Source: JAHHLP01 sp041609895
GTDB lineage: Bacteria > Bacteroidota > Rhodothermia > Rhodothermales > JABDKH01
Reading direction: 5' to 3'
Assembly: GCA_041609895.1 (NCBI GenBank)
Contig: JBFIPX010000029.1
Location: 1 to 24,570 of the forward strand
Length of the DNA stretch: 24,570 nt
The translations under genes were made by a program, and so were the position numbers. Below, piece by piece: positions 13,981 through 22,088 of this stretch (positions are counted from its first letter, which is position 1; each line of letters starts with the position of its first letter). The notes beneath the pieces are model-generated. The model had not been told where the DNA came from, did not search any database, and was given only the letters and a program-made list of their open reading frames with translations.

Positions 13981-15084
13981 TCAATCGAGACGGTAAACGG
14001 TGTAGCCGTCGTCAGCGAGGGCGGCAGCGGCCGCCTCCGCTGTCTGTCTGTCGCCGAATCCGAAACGGAACGTTCCTCCGGTTCCCTCGCGAACCTTGAG
14101 GAGCTCCATGTCCTTGATGTTGATCTGTTTGCCGGCGAGGAGTGTGGTGGCTGCGGCGATCCAGCCGGGTCGATCGTCAGCCCGTACGTACACGTCCGCC
14201 AAAGGTGAGATGAAGCCCTTGGAGTCTTTCGGGATTGTCTCGCGAGCTATACGCGCCGCACCGAAGGCAGCGGCGACGGCGTCAAGGTCGTCTTCGATCA
14301 ATCGGTTGCGCATCCGTTGTACTTCACCGGCGAACGTTGCAAGCGCGTCGAGGACCGGGCCGTGGTTTCCGGAGAGGATGTCACGCCAGATGGCGATGTC
14401 CGACCCGGCTACGCGAGTCATGTCGCGAAAACCACCGGCTGCCAATCTCAGATAGTTGGGGTCGAGGTCATTCCGTGATGCAGCCAAGTTGGTAAGACAG
14501 ACGGCTAGCAACTGCGGCAGGTGGCTGACGTACGCAGCGATTCGGTCGTGATTTTCGGGAGTCATCGCCAGAACGCGTGCCCCGGTCGACTCGAGCATGT
14601 CGATTAGGTCAGCCAGTCGTGGATCATCGTGCGGAATCTCGGCGGGAGGGCAGATCACGTACGTGGCGTTCTGGAAGAGAAACGGGTCTGCGTAGTCTAT
14701 TCCGGCTTTCTCCGAGCCGGCCATCGGGTGGCCTCCGACAAAGGTGACGTCCGGTCCGAGCACGGATGCCGCGTGGTCCGCGATGGCACCTTTTACGGAG
14801 CCGACGTCCGTCACTATGGCGTCTGACTTGAGGTGAGGCGCGATTGACGTCAGAAGATGCGGAATGTGGGACAGCGGAGTCGCGATTACCACGAGGTCTG
14901 CGTCAGTCACGGCTTGATTCACGTCGGGTTGCGCGATGTCGATTGCGCCCGACTTGATGGCCCGCTCCATTACGTCTTTGGTGTCGACTCCGGTTATTGT
15001 GGCGTCCCGGTCGGCGTGCGACCTCCATGCTTTGCCGAGGGACCCGCCAATTAAACCGACGCCTACGATCGTTATGTGCTTCAT
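13981..15084 (-). CDS. tyrA: Prephenate dehydrogenase with C-terminal ACT domain
   Basis: TyrA oxidatively decarboxylates prephenate to 4-hydroxyphenylpyruvate using NAD(P)+, in tyrosine synthesis. ATG 15084 gives 367 residues starting MKHITIVGVGLIGGSLG, with the Rossmann glycine motif at 8-14. The frame remains open to 15138, but that extension has no family similarity. Other motifs are VVIATPLSHI, VTDVGSVKGA, GGHPMAGSEKAG (about 115-126), YVSHLPQLLA and an all-helical dimerisation region. An ACT domain fills about 291-367 (ADVYVRADDRPGWIAAATTL), the usual site of tyrosine feedback control. No chorismate mutase domain is fused. A candidate promoter lies between it and the clpC terminator. 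Confidence 0.94.
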   Translation of the reverse strand: MKHITIVGVGLIGGSLGKAWRSHADRDATITGVDTKDVMERAIKSGAIDIAQPDVNQAVTDADLVVIATPLSHIPHLLTSIAPHLKSDAIVTDVGSVKGAIADHAASVLGPDVTFVGGHPMAGSEKAGIDYADPFLFQNATYVICPPAEIPHDDPRLADLIDMLESTGARVLAMTPENHDRIAAYVSHLPQLLAVCLTNLAASRNDLDPNYLRLAAGGFRDMTRVAGSDIAIWRDILSGNHGPVLDALATFAGEVQRMRNRLIEDDLDAVAAAFGAARIARETIPKDSKGFISPLADVYVRADDRPGWIAAATTLLAGKQINIKDMELLKVREGTGGTFRFGFGDRQTAEAAAAALADDGYTVYRLD

Positions 15085-15137
15085 TTGAAATGACTGCCTT
15101 GTCGACGTGTCCACAGCCGACGGGCTCCAGCCGGCCA

Positions 15138-15166
15138 TTCATAGATTAAGGGAAACGCAATAACAA
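15138..15166 (-). promoter_or_regulatory. Candidate promoter for tyrA
   Basis: On the - strand TTGTTA (15161-15166) and TATGAA (15138-15143) are 17 bp apart, each matching four of six consensus positions. The -35 element overlaps the T-rich tail of the clpC terminator, so tyrA would restart transcription immediately after clpC ends. The predicted start is near 15131, about 47 bp before the tyrA ATG. Confidence 0.35.
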
Positions 15167-15200
15167 AGCAGCCCCGACATCGGATGATGCCGGGGCTGCT
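15158..15200 (-). terminator. Intrinsic terminator after clpC
   Basis: AGCAGCCCCG (15167-15176) pairs perfectly with CGGGGCTGCT (15191-15200), and CAT/ATG can extend the stem past one mismatch. On the - strand the stem is followed by TTTGTTATTG, a T-rich tail. It starts about 20 bp downstream of the clpC stop. Confidence 0.85.
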
Positions 15201-15219
15201 AAAGAGAAACCAAGCGGAC

Positions 15220-17835
15220 TCACTCTTGAGTGCTTTCCTCTTCTTCGGGTGCCTCTGCGCCGGTCGCTTCGGGTCCGCCGTTGGCGCCCTTTGCGGCTTC
15301 GCCTTTGGCGTTGTCTTTACTTTTGGCGGCCGCTGGCTTAGGCTTTTTCCCCTTCTTGGTCTTGAAGGAGAGTTCATCCGCCGACTTGGGTGCGTGGGAG
15401 ATTGCAATCGAATCTCCCTCTCCGAGGTCCTCGCCGAGGATCGCCTCTGCCATGGGATCCTCGATGTATCTCTGGATCGCGCGGCGAAGAGGACGCGCAC
15501 CAAACTTGGCGTCATAGCCCTTCTCGAGAAGGAAGTCCTTGGCGGGCTTCGTCAACTCGACTTTGATGCCGATGCCTTCCGCCCGCTTGAACAGCTCCGC
15601 CGCCATCAGATCGATGATCTCGTAAATGTGCTTCCTCTCGAGAGGATGAAACACGATCACGTCGTCGATCCGGTTTAGGAACTCCGGATTGAACACGCGC
15701 TTCAGCGCATCTTCTACCGTGCTCTTGAGCGACTGGTAGTCAAAATCGACTTCTCCCTGGGAGAATCCGATACCCTTACCAAGGTTCTTGATGTCGCGGG
15801 CACCGATGTTGGACGTCATGATGACGATCGTATTGCGGAAGTCGACCCTTCGGCCCAGGCCGTCGGTCAGGATGCCGTCGTCGAGCACCTGAAGCAAGAT
15901 GTTGAAGACGTCGGGATGGGCCTTCTCGATCTCGTCCAACAGCACGACCGAATATGGCTTGCGCCGCACCTTTTCGGTGAGCTGCCCGCCTTCCTCATAG
16001 CCGACGTACCCCGGAGGTGCTCCCACGAGCCGGCTGACCGCGAACTTCTCCATGTACTCGCTCATGTCGATGCGGATAAGCGCATCCTGCGAGTCAAAGA
16101 GATATTCCGTCAGCACTTTGGCTAGTTCAGTCTTTCCTACGCCGGTCGGACCGAGAAATATGAAAGACCCAATCGGGCGTTTGGGGTCTTTGAGCCCGGC
16201 CCGCGTGCGGCGGATGGCCTTCGCGAGCTTTTGGACTGCCTCGTCCTGTCCGATCACACCCCTCTTGACCTCATCTTCCATCCGGAGAAGCTTCTTGCTC
16301 TCGGGCTCGGAGATTCGATCGACCGGTATACCGGTCATCATGGCCACGACCTGGGAGATGTCCTTTACGGTAACGTCGTGTACCTCCGTCTCGGCTTTCT
16401 CTTCCCAGGCGACCTTGGCTTCTTCAAGCCTTTCCTGAAGTTTCTTTTCGCGATCGCGGAGTCTTGCGGCCTCCTCGAACTTCTGGCTCTTGACCACCCG
16501 GTTCTTTTCTTCCCGGATCTCTTCAATCTCTTCCTCGAGGTCGACGATCTCTTTGGGGACCCGGATATTTCCGAGGTGCACGCGTGCACCGGCCTCGTCC
16601 ATTACGTCGATCGCCTTGTCCGGGAGGTACCGGTCCGTGATGTACCGTTCGGACAGTTTCACTGCGAGGTTGATGGCTTCCTCCGAATAGAGGACGTTGT
16701 GGTGCTCCTCGTACTTGTCCTTGATGTTGAGGAGAATCTCGACAGTCTCTTCCGGCGTCGACGGGTCGACGAGAATTTTCTGGAATCGACGATCAAGGGC
16801 TCCGTCTTTCTCGATATACTGCCGGTACTCATCCAGCGTTGTTGCGCCGATGCACTGAATTTCGCCACGGGCGAGAGCCGGCTTGAACATATTTGAGGCG
16901 TCGAGGCTGCCTGAGGCGCCACCGGCTCCAACGATGGTGTGAAGCTCGTCGATGAACAGGATGACTTCGGGGCTCTTCTCGAGCTCGTTCATGACCGCCT
17001 TCATTCGCTCCTCGAACTGACCTCGGTACTTGGTCCCTGCAACGAGGGCCGCGAGGTCGAGCGTGACGATGCGTTTGTCATAGAGGACCCGGCTCACCTT
17101 GCGCTGCACAATGCGCATGGCAAGGCCTTCGGCGATGGCGGTCTTGCCGACGCCCGGCTCGCCTATGAGGACTGGGTTGTTCTTCTTGCGCCGACTCAAA
17201 ACCTGAGCGACGCGCTCGATTTCGCGTTGTCGCCCAACGACGGGATCGAGCTTTCCTTCTTCGGCCAGCTTAGTGAGGTCGCGGCCGAAGTTGTCAAGGA
17301 CGGGAGTCTTGCTCTTTTCCATTTTGCCTCGCTCTTTGTGGCCGCCTGACGACGAGCGACCGCTGCCGGATGATCCGCTACTTCGTGAACCGCCTTTTCC
17401 ACTTATTATCGAGTCCAGTTCGGCACGCACTGCGTCGTAGGTTATCGAAAAGCCCTGCTGCAGGATCTGCGCCGCGATGTTCTCGTCGTCGCGAAGGAGG
17501 CTGAGCAGGAGATGTTCGGTGCCGATTACATCACTCTTGTAGAGTTTGGCTTCGAGGTAGGTAATCTTGAGGACTTTCTCTGCCTGTTTCGTCAGTGGGA
17601 TGTTGCCGACAGTGAGAGTGCCTCCCGTGCTGCGGACGGTGTCCTCCACAGCCTTCTTCAGTTTGAAGAGATCACATCCGAGATTGCGCAGGATCTTGAC
17701 GGCGATGCCCTCGCCTTCGCGGATGATCCCGAGCAACAGGTGCTCCGTGCCGATATAGTCGTGTCCGAGGCGGATGGCCTCTTCTCGACTGAAGGAGATC
17801 ACATCGCGGACCCTGTTTGAGAAGTTTCCTTCCAT
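15220..17835 (-). CDS. clpC: ATP-dependent Clp protease ATPase subunit ClpC
   Basis: ClpC is an AAA+ unfoldase that feeds proteins to ClpP. The 871 residues show two N-terminal Clp repeats (about 2-145, with GHDYIGTEHLLLGI and SDVIGTEHLLLSLL), then a Gly/Ser-rich linker (about 146-172). AAA-1 has Walker A GEPGVGKT at about 225-232 and Walker B VILFIDELH near 290. A UVR-type coiled middle domain lies at about 435-470 (SQKFEEAARLRDREKKLQER), which marks ClpC rather than ClpA/ClpB. AAA-2 has Walker A GPTGVGKT at about 561-568 and VVLLDEIEKAHPDV near 630. IGF in KGIGFSQ occupies the place of the ClpP-binding loop. The last 50 residues are a Lys/Ala then Glu-rich tail (KKGKKPKPAAAKSKDNAKGE...EEEESTQE) beyond the usual family end. 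It has its own promoter-like region and terminator. Confidence 0.97.
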   Translation of the reverse strand: MEGNFSNRVRDVISFSREEAIRLGHDYIGTEHLLLGIIREGEGIAVKILRNLGCDLFKLKKAVEDTVRSTGGTLTVGNIPLTKQAEKVLKITYLEAKLYKSDVIGTEHLLLSLLRDDENIAAQILQQGFSITYDAVRAELDSIISGKGGSRSSGSSGSGRSSSGGHKERGKMEKSKTPVLDNFGRDLTKLAEEGKLDPVVGRQREIERVAQVLSRRKKNNPVLIGEPGVGKTAIAEGLAMRIVQRKVSRVLYDKRIVTLDLAALVAGTKYRGQFEERMKAVMNELEKSPEVILFIDELHTIVGAGGASGSLDASNMFKPALARGEIQCIGATTLDEYRQYIEKDGALDRRFQKILVDPSTPEETVEILLNIKDKYEEHHNVLYSEEAINLAVKLSERYITDRYLPDKAIDVMDEAGARVHLGNIRVPKEIVDLEEEIEEIREEKNRVVKSQKFEEAARLRDREKKLQERLEEAKVAWEEKAETEVHDVTVKDISQVVAMMTGIPVDRISEPESKKLLRMEDEVKRGVIGQDEAVQKLAKAIRRTRAGLKDPKRPIGSFIFLGPTGVGKTELAKVLTEYLFDSQDALIRIDMSEYMEKFAVSRLVGAPPGYVGYEEGGQLTEKVRRKPYSVVLLDEIEKAHPDVFNILLQVLDDGILTDGLGRRVDFRNTIVIMTSNIGARDIKNLGKGIGFSQGEVDFDYQSLKSTVEDALKRVFNPEFLNRIDDVIVFHPLERKHIYEIIDLMAAELFKRAEGIGIKVELTKPAKDFLLEKGYDAKFGARPLRRAIQRYIEDPMAEAILGEDLGEGDSIAISHAPKSADELSFKTKKGKKPKPAAAKSKDNAKGEAAKGANGGPEATGAEAPEEEESTQE

Positions 17836-17891
17836 GAGAATCTCAACAACCGTGGATGGTCAGGAAGCTTTCGCTGCCGGAGGGTGCAGGA

Positions 17892-17937
17892 AGTCTACGC
17901 TGCATGAGTTCGATAATCAATGTGCCAAATTTGTGCC
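17892..17937 (-). promoter_or_regulatory. Candidate clpC promoter with adjoining direct repeat
   Basis: Read on the - strand, TTGATT (17915-17920) and TAGACT (17892-17897) are exactly 17 bp apart, and the -35 element equals that of the gcvT candidate. Directly upstream and touching the -35, GGCACA occurs twice (17932-17937 and 17921-17926), 11 bp apart, one helical turn. Transcription would start near 17885, giving a leader of about 50 nt. The direct repeat placed against the -35 suggests a regulator site; CtsR boxes upstream of clpC in Firmicutes have similar tandem architecture but a different sequence. Confidence 0.4.
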
Positions 17938-18087
17938 GGGTTACCGCAAGAGGGTGGATTCTCGTGCTGTATTGCCAGTATCGGTCCGCGAACGGGAAAT
18001 TACAGCCGCACACGAGCGCGGACTGCCAATTAGCGCTTGATGCCGGATCGACAGATCGCCCGAAATGGACGATTTGTCTGGTGCTCG

Positions 18088-18465
18088 CTACACTCCAAAG
18101 CTCGAACCGCAACCACAGCTGCTGGCCGCATTCGGGTTCTCGAACGTGAAACCTCGCGCGTCGAGACCGTCGTGGTAGTCGACCGTGGTGCCCATGAGGT
18201 ACAATCCGTGGCGACGATCCATGATCAACGTCAGGTCGTCTAGATCGAAGCGCAAATCGTTTTCTCTCTGCTTATCGAAACCCAGGATATAGCTCATCCC
18301 GGAACAGCCGCCACCGCGAACGCCGACCCGGAGGCCGAAGCCCTCCGGAACGTTCTTGGTCTTGATCAGCTTCCTTACCTCGTCCGCCGCCTTGGGGGTT
18401 AGACGAACAGGAGGTGCCGACTTGGGGGGACTTGCCGTGCCGGTATCTGTCGGGGCGCCACTCAC
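18088..18465 (-). CDS. A-type iron-sulfur cluster carrier (IscA/ErpA/SufA family, HesB-like)
   Basis: A-type carriers bind Fe-S clusters through three cysteines and pass them to target proteins. The 125-residue protein shows the conserved start of the fold (VRLTPKAADEVRKLI, 20-34), the GGGCSGMSY motif with Cys54, and the C-terminal CGCGSSF with Cys117 and Cys119. The first 19 residues are a Ser/Pro/Thr-rich extension not needed for the fold. The start codon is GTG at 18465. No isc or suf genes are nearby, so it stands alone like ErpA, but the subfamily cannot be settled from motifs. It lies between the repeat-rich gap (18466-18891) and clpC. Confidence 0.95.
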   Translation of the reverse strand: MSGAPTDTGTASPPKSAPPVRLTPKAADEVRKLIKTKNVPEGFGLRVGVRGGGCSGMSYILGFDKQRENDLRFDLDDLTLIMDRRHGLYLMGTTVDYHDGLDARGFTFENPNAASSCGCGSSFGV

Positions 18466-18628
18466 GTAGCTTGCGTTGTTTGATTGGAGGGACTGAACAT
18501 CCCGTGCAACGAGAGTTTCGAAATCCTGTTCCAGAAGGCAGTGCCGCGTACAACGTCACGCTCGCAAACAACATCATCCTCGCGAACACGGCGACCCATT
18601 TGACGGTGGTCGCTAAATCACTCAATGG

Positions 18629-18650
18629 ATCCCGGCCCTTCGGCCGGGAT
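18629..18650. repeat. Perfect hairpin, GGCCGGGAT type
   Basis: ATCCCGGCC (18629-18637) and GGCCGGGAT (18642-18650) form a perfect 9-bp stem closed by the tetraloop CTTC. There is no T tail on either strand. The form is that of small intergenic palindromic repeats. Confidence 0.8.
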
Positions 18651-18729
18651 GACTTCGAAAGCGCCGTGCCACCGACCATTCCCGTGTCATCTACCGCCCC
18701 GTGCCACCGACCGCCCCGTGTACAACGTC

Positions 18730-18749
18730 ATACTCGCGGAAGCGAGTAT
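18730..18749. repeat. Perfect hairpin, ATACTCGC type
   Basis: ATACTCGC (18730-18737) pairs with GCGAGTAT (18742-18749) around the tetraloop GGAA. It sits directly after a copy of the direct repeat that begins GTACAACGTCA (18720). The related copy at 18548-18565 has lost the matching second arm. Confidence 0.8.
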
Positions 18750-18779
18750 CCATGCAATGGTTGCGGCAAGCTCCCTCCA

Positions 18780-18879
18780 TGGATTATTCGCTGCGCTCAT
18801 CAGTCGCCTCTTCGGGGCTCGTGTCTGGATTGAGTTCCGGATGACATCATTGGATTACTCACCGCGTTCATCAGTCGCC
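18780..18879. repeat. Pair of 29-bp imperfect direct repeats
   Basis: The 29-bp blocks at 18780-18808 and 18851-18879 agree at 25 of 29 positions, both starting TGGATTA and ending TTCATCAGTCGCC or CTCATCAGTCGCC. The period is 71 bp. The second copy ends 12 bp before the stop codon of the lamin-tail gene. Confidence 0.75.
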
Positions 18880-18891
18880 CCTTTGGTGCGG

Positions 18892-21800
18892 CTATCGACC
18901 GACCACGACGACGCCTCGAAGCTCCTCTACCGATCGCGCTCCGATGTCCGTCGACTCAACGTGTACCACGTAAATGCCTGGGCGTACTCGACGCCCATCG
19001 TCGTCGGTGCCGTCCCACACCATCGTATGGTAAGCGGATGTAATCGTGGCCCTCGCCAGATGTCGGACGGCCCGTCCGCGCGAGTCGAAGACGATTACGC
19101 GAACCATCGGACGGTTCGTTGTCAATCCCAAACGAATCACCGTGTGATCACGATCGCCATCGCGGGCGGGAAAGAAAGGTGATGGCGATATCTCAATGGA
19201 CCGCTCCTCTGACAGGTGTCCGGAATCGATGGAGTTCAATCGACCGGGTGTACCGCCTTCGTGGTCCACCGAACTGGACCAGTTCGAAGGGTGCCGGCCA
19301 GAGACGAATGCGGAGATCCGCTCAAGCGATATCCCTCGCGAGACCGCCAGGTGCGGGTGATGCCACTTCGGGGCGTACGCGGCTGCGTCAACGGGATGAC
19401 CGTCGCTGCCGCGAAGAATGAGGTCGCTGCCTGAATTCGGCAGACTGAGTTTGCGTCCTTGTAGGACGATCTTTTTCGCCGAAGTCCCGACGAGGGACGG
19501 AAAGGCTAGCGCGAGATAGTCTTCAACACGGACGCTATCGGTGCCCGGACCGTTTGCGATCAGAGCGTACTGTTTCGGGGCAAGCACGGTCGGGCCAAAC
19601 GCAATACGGACGGATTTCGACGCGGTCCCATCGTCGTCCGTTGCGATCGTGAATCCGTTGACATCGATCCACCGATCGCTTCGATTCAGGATTTCCACGT
19701 ACTCGAACTGCGGTGACTGGCCGTCGCCTCTGGGCTCATACATAATCTCGGTGATGATGACATCGTCCGGGCGCGCGGGTAGCAGCGGTGGCGGGGGTAC
19801 GATTGAATTGGGCCGGCCGGGTGATGCACCAAAGAGCGCGACGCTTGTGGACCAGTTCAGGGGCGAGTGCGCTGGTGCGAGCGGGTCGACGCGCTCCAGC
19901 GACCGACCGGTGTGGCTCGGAACCGTGTCGTCATGCCATCTCGGATTGTAGCTGACAGAATCAATCACGCCGGCGTCCGGGCATTCGATGCCTATCATCG
20001 TTCCCGTCTTCACGAGCCGAAGCGACGATTCGCGAACTTGTCTCACGATTGCGCCTTGCGGTATGTGGGGAAAGGCATCCAGAAGTGCCTGACCATTGTC
20101 GCGAGCGACGATCGTGATGAAGTCGTTCGGCGGCAGCGCTGCGTCTTCGGAGTCAATGTTCAAAAGGTCACGGCCGCCATTCTCGTCCGTCGGCCCCGAC
20201 AGGACGCACGCACCAAGATCGAGTGGCTCTGACGAAAGGCTTCGAAGCTCTACGAACTCCGGCTGGTCGGGCTCACCATCGAATGCGTCGGCAATGGGGT
20301 CGTACATCACCTCGTTGATCACAAAGGAGCCGTCGTACGGTTGCAATCGCAACCTGGCGGTCGACTGTGGCGACGTGTTTCCGGCAACGTCCTGCAAATG
20401 ACGGACCGTCAGATCGCCAGCGCGCACTTCGTTAAAACGAAGGATGACTGAATCACCATATCGATCGTGACTCGCTAGAAGTTCAGTCGCGACGATTCCG
20501 TTCAGCGAGAAGTCATCGTACGCGAGGCTGTCGGCCGGCACAGGCTCTGAGAACTCGACGTGTACGAAATGGCCGACCCCAGGCTTCTGAACAGTCCACG
20601 CCACTTCGGGATCGGTATCGTCGACTGCGAAGATTGAGTTCAGCGCTCCCGGCGTGCCGCCCCGGCCATCGAGCGATGATTCCCAGTTTCTGCGGAAGTC
20701 GGATGGCAGGTCCGGGTTGACTCGCTCCAGAGAGCGGTCCCCGGATGCCCAATCAGACTGGTAAGCGACGGCATCTATGGTATCGGATCCGGCGACGACG
20801 GCGACAAGGTCTCCAGAGTTGTTGAGGGCCGGCCACTTCGGTAGCTGAACTGCAAGTACCGCAGGGAAGCGTTGTGCAAAGGCGGCCGAGTCACGCGTGG
20901 CTACGAAATATTCGCCCGGAGCCAGCAGCGGGGTGCGTGAAACGAGGCGGACGGTGGTTTTCCCGTCGGTTAGGTCCAATGTTGACAGATCCACGCTGCG
21001 GTTGGAACGGTTGAACAGTTCCACGAACTCCGACTCGGCGGGCGTCGGAGCGAAGTCGATCTCGTTGACTACGATGCTGCCTGGAGACGCTGCATTCTGT
21101 ATGGCCGAGATATCTATCGGTATCGTTTGACTCGGTCTCACATTGCCCGATGGGTCGGCAACTCCCGTGATTTGCAGTGCGTCACCAGCCGCGAGTGGTA
21201 AAGTCGAATGAATTACGAGCGAGTCCGTGTATGGTCGTTCGAAGCAATCTGCGGAGTTCGGCGGTAGGTGGACCGGCAGCAGGCGGTAAGTTTCAGGGCG
21301 ACAGGCGTCTGCAATTGCGAGGGGTTCGTCATACCGGACGGCGATCGTGTGCTTGTCGACGGCTCTCGCCTCGACTGCGGAGGGTGCGAGCGTGTCCGAA
21401 ACGATCTTTGGGTGCACGTATAGGTTGTCGAACCAGTGGCTTTTGCTCCTGCTCGCCGTGTGCTTGATCCACAGCATGAAGACCTCGGATGTATCCGAGA
21501 AATCGGCAGGTGCCTCGTGGGTCAGCACGGGGACGTCGTCAGTGAAGACCGTCCATCGCCCGCGATAGTCTCGTTCGACCCGTATCGAGATGTCGGCCGA
21601 GTCCCGCGCCAGTACGTTCGAGTCGCTGTCACGAAGCAGTTGTCGGTCGGAGATGTCTCTACTGAACGAATACAGTCGTATCGATCCATCATTCGAACCC
21701 AGTTGAAGGGCGTATCCGGTCGCGTTGCCGTCACCTCCAGGTTCCGATAGTATCAGACGTACGTGGTTGAATGACGTGGGCTTACCGTCGCGATAGCCAT

Positions 21801-22050
21801 ACGTCAGCTCCCACGTGCCGAAGGTCTGACTCGATTTGGTCGAAAGGATCAGCGTATCGGATTGCGCGAGACCATTTGACCGAAGCCGATATCCGTGGGC
21901 GTCTTCCTCATTGACGAACCGGTCGACATCGCCCGACCACTGTGGATTTGAGGTGAGATCTCCATCGTCGAAGTTGTCGGCGACCTGTGCCTGGCAAGGT
22001 CTGGCCGCTGCGAGGAGACTCAGAACGGCAGCGGTGATTGCAGATCTCAT
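18892..22050 (-). CDS. Secreted protein with three lamin-tail (LTD) domains and FlgD-like C-terminus
   Basis: The role is unknown; surface or extracellular adhesion, scaffold or nuclease-associated functions are the usual guesses. The 1052-residue protein opens with a signal peptide (MRSAITAAVLSLLAAARPCQ, cleavage near AQ at 21-22). A ConA/LamG-like beta region follows (about 25-212, DNFDDGDLTSNPQWSGD, HWFDNLYVH). Ig-like segments precede the first LTD (about 217-315) and the second (about 470-560, FVHVEFSEPVPADSL). LTD domains start near residues 323 (IVVNEIDFAPT, EFVELFNRS), 573 (FVINEVMYDPI, EFVELRSLS) and 760 (VIITEIMYEPR, EYVEILNRS); each ends with SLERV/SLERI and a GxPGxxNS motif. The C-terminus (about 985-1045) resembles the FlgD Ig-like fold (VWDGTDDDGRRVRPGIYVVH), common at the ends of exported Bacteroidota proteins. 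It is 38 bp after the M20 gene. Confidence 0.88.
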   Translation of the reverse strand: MRSAITAAVLSLLAAARPCQAQVADNFDDGDLTSNPQWSGDVDRFVNEEDAHGYRLRSNGLAQSDTLILSTKSSQTFGTWELTYGYRDGKPTSFNHVRLILSEPGGDGNATGYALQLGSNDGSIRLYSFSRDISDRQLLRDSDSNVLARDSADISIRVERDYRGRWTVFTDDVPVLTHEAPADFSDTSEVFMLWIKHTASRSKSHWFDNLYVHPKIVSDTLAPSAVEARAVDKHTIAVRYDEPLAIADACRPETYRLLPVHLPPNSADCFERPYTDSLVIHSTLPLAAGDALQITGVADPSGNVRPSQTIPIDISAIQNAASPGSIVVNEIDFAPTPAESEFVELFNRSNRSVDLSTLDLTDGKTTVRLVSRTPLLAPGEYFVATRDSAAFAQRFPAVLAVQLPKWPALNNSGDLVAVVAGSDTIDAVAYQSDWASGDRSLERVNPDLPSDFRRNWESSLDGRGGTPGALNSIFAVDDTDPEVAWTVQKPGVGHFVHVEFSEPVPADSLAYDDFSLNGIVATELLASHDRYGDSVILRFNEVRAGDLTVRHLQDVAGNTSPQSTARLRLQPYDGSFVINEVMYDPIADAFDGEPDQPEFVELRSLSSEPLDLGACVLSGPTDENGGRDLLNIDSEDAALPPNDFITIVARDNGQALLDAFPHIPQGAIVRQVRESSLRLVKTGTMIGIECPDAGVIDSVSYNPRWHDDTVPSHTGRSLERVDPLAPAHSPLNWSTSVALFGASPGRPNSIVPPPPLLPARPDDVIITEIMYEPRGDGQSPQFEYVEILNRSDRWIDVNGFTIATDDDGTASKSVRIAFGPTVLAPKQYALIANGPGTDSVRVEDYLALAFPSLVGTSAKKIVLQGRKLSLPNSGSDLILRGSDGHPVDAAAYAPKWHHPHLAVSRGISLERISAFVSGRHPSNWSSSVDHEGGTPGRLNSIDSGHLSEERSIEISPSPFFPARDGDRDHTVIRLGLTTNRPMVRVIVFDSRGRAVRHLARATITSAYHTMVWDGTDDDGRRVRPGIYVVHVESTDIGARSVEELRGVVVVGR

Positions 22051-22088
22051 CGAAGTCGTGATGCCGCCACGACCTCGTGATTACTGCG

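Larger units (their letters stand above)
18466..18891. other. Repeat-rich intergenic region (426 bp), no gene seen
   Basis: This gap between the lamin-tail gene and the Fe-S carrier gene holds no convincing coding sequence. It is a mosaic of two perfect hairpins (18629-18650 and 18730-18749) and three pairs of imperfect or perfect direct repeats (18548-18565/18720-18737, 18664-18677/18699-18712, 18780-18808/18851-18879). The style resembles dispersed intergenic palindromic elements. It must also contain the end of the lamin-tail transcript and the promoter of the Fe-S carrier, but I cannot place either with confidence. Confidence 0.7.

Noticed and set aside
17911..17928. TTGGCACA resembling the -24 part of a sigma54 promoter upstream of clpC
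   Set aside because: The -12 element does not match TTGC, and a better sigma70-type pair overlaps it.
18625..19182. 185-codon open frame on the + strand across the repeat region
   Set aside because: It crosses the repeats and runs antisense to the end of the lamin-tail gene; composition is not protein-like.
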